Notes under the pieces: model-generated
What the model saw: the letters and a program-made list of their open reading frames with translations, nothing else
What the model was told of the DNA's origin: nothing
Database searches by the model: none
Translations under genes and position numbers: made by a program
NCBI GenBank assembly: GCA_022360415.1
Contig: JAKSDB010000098.1
Location: forward strand, 1-8,080
From: Chlorobiales bacterium
Lineage (GTDB): Bacteria; Bacteroidota; Chlorobiia; Chlorobiales; Chlorobiaceae
Direction: 5' to 3'
Length of the DNA: 8,080 nt
Shown here: positions 6,718 to 8,080 of the stretch, in pieces
Layout: the number at the start of each line of letters is the position of its first letter
Position numbering within the stretch: the first letter of the stretch is position 1

Positions 6718-7827
6718 CTACAGAACATAGGCTTCGATCAGGAGGTCTTCACCGAAAAAACATGGTTGCTCAAACCGCAAGCCAAACGCCTGGTCGGGAG
6801 CATCGACACCAAGCGGAGCGAACGAATCAAGCCCGTCGCTCCCGATCAGCTTCGGTGCCACATGGATGTAAACCTTGTCGACAAGCATGGACCGGAGCAA
6901 TGACGCAGAAAGCCGGGGGCCTGATTCGACAAAAACAGAAAGAATATGTTTCGCGTGCAGAAAACGCATCACCTCATGAAGATCGAGACCATCCTGTACC
7001 TCGTTGACGCAAGCCACCTCGATACCTTTTTTCTGCAAGCGGTCGAGCTGAACCGCCTCGGCTTTTTCCTTTGAAGTAATCAGAAGGGTCGGGGCGTCTT
7101 CATTAAAGACATTTGCTGTTTCAGGAATCCGTAGCATGCGGTCAAGCACCACGCGAAGAGGATTTCTGCCCTTTACATGACGCACGGTCAGCAGAGGATC
7201 GTCGGCCAAAACGGTTAGCGAACCGCTGAGAACGGCATCATACCGGCCTCTCTGCCTGTGCACCTCTTTCCTCGCCTCATAGCCTGTTATCCATTGCGAG
7301 ACGCCTTTTGCCGTTGCCGCCTTTCCATCGAGGCTCTGGGCAAGCTTGATGGAAACAAACGGCATATTTTTCTCGTGACTTTTAACAAATGCCTCGTTCA
7401 GCTTCAGCGACCTGTCGCGAAGCACGCCTTCGATAACCTCTATCCCTGCCTCGCGGAGTTTTTGAATGCCTTTGCCTGCAACCTTTTCATGAGGGTCCAC
7501 ACAGGCAATGACAACCCTGGGAATTTTCTTTTCGATAAGAAGATCACAACAGGGAGACGTCTTGCCGTGATGCGAGCAGGGCTCAAGGTTAACATAGAGA
7601 GTGGATTGCCGCAACTGTGCCTTATCTTTTACGGAATCTATTGCATTCACCTCGGCATGCGGCCCGCCGAACCGTTCATGATACCCCTCTCCAATCACCT
7701 GTCCGCCGGCCACAAGTACCGAGCCGACCATTGGATTGGGGCTGACATAACCTGCGCCTTTTTCTGCAAGCTCAAGACAGCGCAGCATAAAACGCTCGTG
7801 ATACCGCTGATTATTCGTTCCGCTCAT
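6718..7827 (-). CDS. ribD: Bifunctional riboflavin biosynthesis deaminase/reductase RibD
   Basis: RibD converts the GTP cyclohydrolase II product through deamination of the pyrimidine ring and NADPH-dependent reduction of the ribosyl side chain. From the ATG at 7827 the protein has 369 residues, the usual length. The N-terminal deaminase domain (about 8-145) shows SPNPMVGSVLV (29-39), the zinc/catalytic HAE (57-59) and LEPCSHHGKTSPC with zinc ligands Cys84 and Cys93. The C-terminal reductase domain (about 155-369) shows FVSIKLAQSLDGKAA (157-171), QWITG (178-182), ADDPLLTVR (208-216), LRVVLD (224-229) and VESGPRLSASLL (300-311). The frame runs 13 codons further to an ATG at 7866. That would read into the closing stem of repeat element B with family-atypical residues, so MSGTNNQRYH is preferred. 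ribE lies about 2.8 kb further along the same strand, in a separate unit. Confidence 0.96.
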   Translation of the reverse strand: MSGTNNQRYHERFMLRCLELAEKGAGYVSPNPMVGSVLVAGGQVIGEGYHERFGGPHAEVNAIDSVKDKAQLRQSTLYVNLEPCSHHGKTSPCCDLLIEKKIPRVVIACVDPHEKVAGKGIQKLREAGIEVIEGVLRDRSLKLNEAFVKSHEKNMPFVSIKLAQSLDGKAATAKGVSQWITGYEARKEVHRQRGRYDAVLSGSLTVLADDPLLTVRHVKGRNPLRVVLDRMLRIPETANVFNEDAPTLLITSKEKAEAVQLDRLQKKGIEVACVNEVQDGLDLHEVMRFLHAKHILSVFVESGPRLSASLLRSMLVDKVYIHVAPKLIGSDGLDSFAPLGVDAPDQAFGLRFEQPCFFGEDLLIEAYVL

Positions 7828-7850
7828 AGTTATGTGCTCTCGTGCGCGCA

Positions 7851-7982
7851 GGGCGCTTCTGTGCATTTGTTACACGCCATGATCACTCCGTTTGCCCCGA
7901 CCTGTGGGACTCCGGTATCTCTGGCTCCGTCCGTCTTGTATCCCGATAGAATCGGGGCTCGCGACAATTAACAGAAGAGCCC
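7851..7982 (-). repeat. Structured element, copy B, in the ribD leader
   Basis: This is a diverged, shorter (132-nt) inverted copy of the element at 6512-6655. GGGCGCTTCTGT (7851-7862) and ACAGAAGAGCCC (7971-7982) form 11 of 12 pairs, and two more pairs (CA 7849-7850, TG 7983-7984) extend the stem. Similarity to copy A is in three blocks: 7851-7887 (29/37), 7909-7936 (24/28) and 7957-7982 (21/26). The middle of copy A, including its TGTAC hairpin, is missing. A new perfect hairpin CCCGAT-AGA-ATCGGG (7942-7956) is present. It fills the space between the upstream gene's stop (7988) and ribD, ending 23 bp before the ribD start. It would therefore sit in the ribD 5' leader. Confidence 0.6.
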
Positions 7983-7987
7983 TGTAG

Positions 7988-8080
7988 TCAGACAGTTTCG
8001 ACATGTACCTGCACCAGTTTTACACCTGAAAGGCGCAGAAGCTCGGATATGTTATCTATCTTGTACGGCTTGTCGTAGTA
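7988..8080 (-). CDS. C-terminal end of an unidentified gene (partial)
   Basis: Read on the minus strand from the window edge, one frame gives 30 codons ending in TGA at 7988: YYDKPYKIDNISELLRLS then GVKLVQVHVETV. The composition (charged amphipathic helix, then a VKLVQVHVE strand) looks like real protein rather than chance. I do not recognise the family. The stop is 6 nt from the end of repeat element B and the gene runs in the same direction as ribD, so the two may be co-transcribed. The rest of the gene lies beyond the window. Confidence 0.5.
   Translation of the reverse strand, partial: YYDKPYKIDNISELLRLSGVKLVQVHVETV

Noticed and set aside
7828..7866. Upstream ATG giving 13 extra residues on RibD
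   Set aside because: It begins within the closing stem of element B, and the added residues (MHRSALRAREHIT) do not resemble RibD N-termini.
7828..8080. FMN riboswitch (RFN element) upstream of ribD
   Set aside because: I looked for the conserved RFN blocks (such as the GGGGTGAAANTCCC-type and ACCGGCGGT-type motifs) on the minus strand and did not find them. The region is instead filled by repeat element B.

Overview
The window looks like chromosomal DNA of a Gram-negative bacterium. It encodes a TolC-type outer-membrane channel and a signal-peptide-bearing outer-membrane beta-barrel. The overall protein flavour, in particular the porin-like protein and the 2-Cys thiol peroxidase, suggests green sulfur bacteria (Chlorobiota, e.g. 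Chlorobium/Prosthecochloris type). That placement is an inference from protein style; no photosynthesis marker lies in the window.

Layout. 2-409 (+) is the C-terminal end of a P-type cation ATPase. It converges on a long run of minus-strand genes. Read in their direction of transcription (right to left) these are: the last 30 codons of an unidentified gene (8080-7988); ribD, the bifunctional riboflavin deaminase/reductase (7827-6718); an outer-membrane porin-like protein (6315-5296) with its own terminator; a DoxX-family membrane protein (5114-4698) with its own terminator; and a tightly packed set tpx (4371-3871), ribE (3867-3211) and rarA (3211-1874), followed after 60 bp by a tolC-like gene (1813-425). 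tpx, ribE and rarA are separated by 3 nt and by a 1-nt TGATG overlap, so they are almost certainly one transcript. Two riboflavin genes (ribD, ribE) are therefore near each other but in separate transcription units.

Functionally this is mostly housekeeping: flavin synthesis, peroxide detoxification, replication-fork maintenance and envelope transport. The least ordinary content is in the intergenic DNA. Two copies of a 130-145 nt structured element, in opposite orientations, bracket ribD (6512-6655 and 7851-7982). They share three blocks of strong similarity (about 74 of 91 aligned positions). Both close with a 12-bp terminal stem whose paired arms differ between the copies by compensatory changes. 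This points to a conserved RNA or cruciform-forming repeat family. Smaller signals are a 4-copy octamer tandem repeat behind doxX, a 9-bp inverted repeat plus mutually exclusive hairpins in the porin leader, and a 10-bp palindrome directly before doxX. I found no tRNA, rRNA, CRISPR array, transposase or FMN riboswitch.
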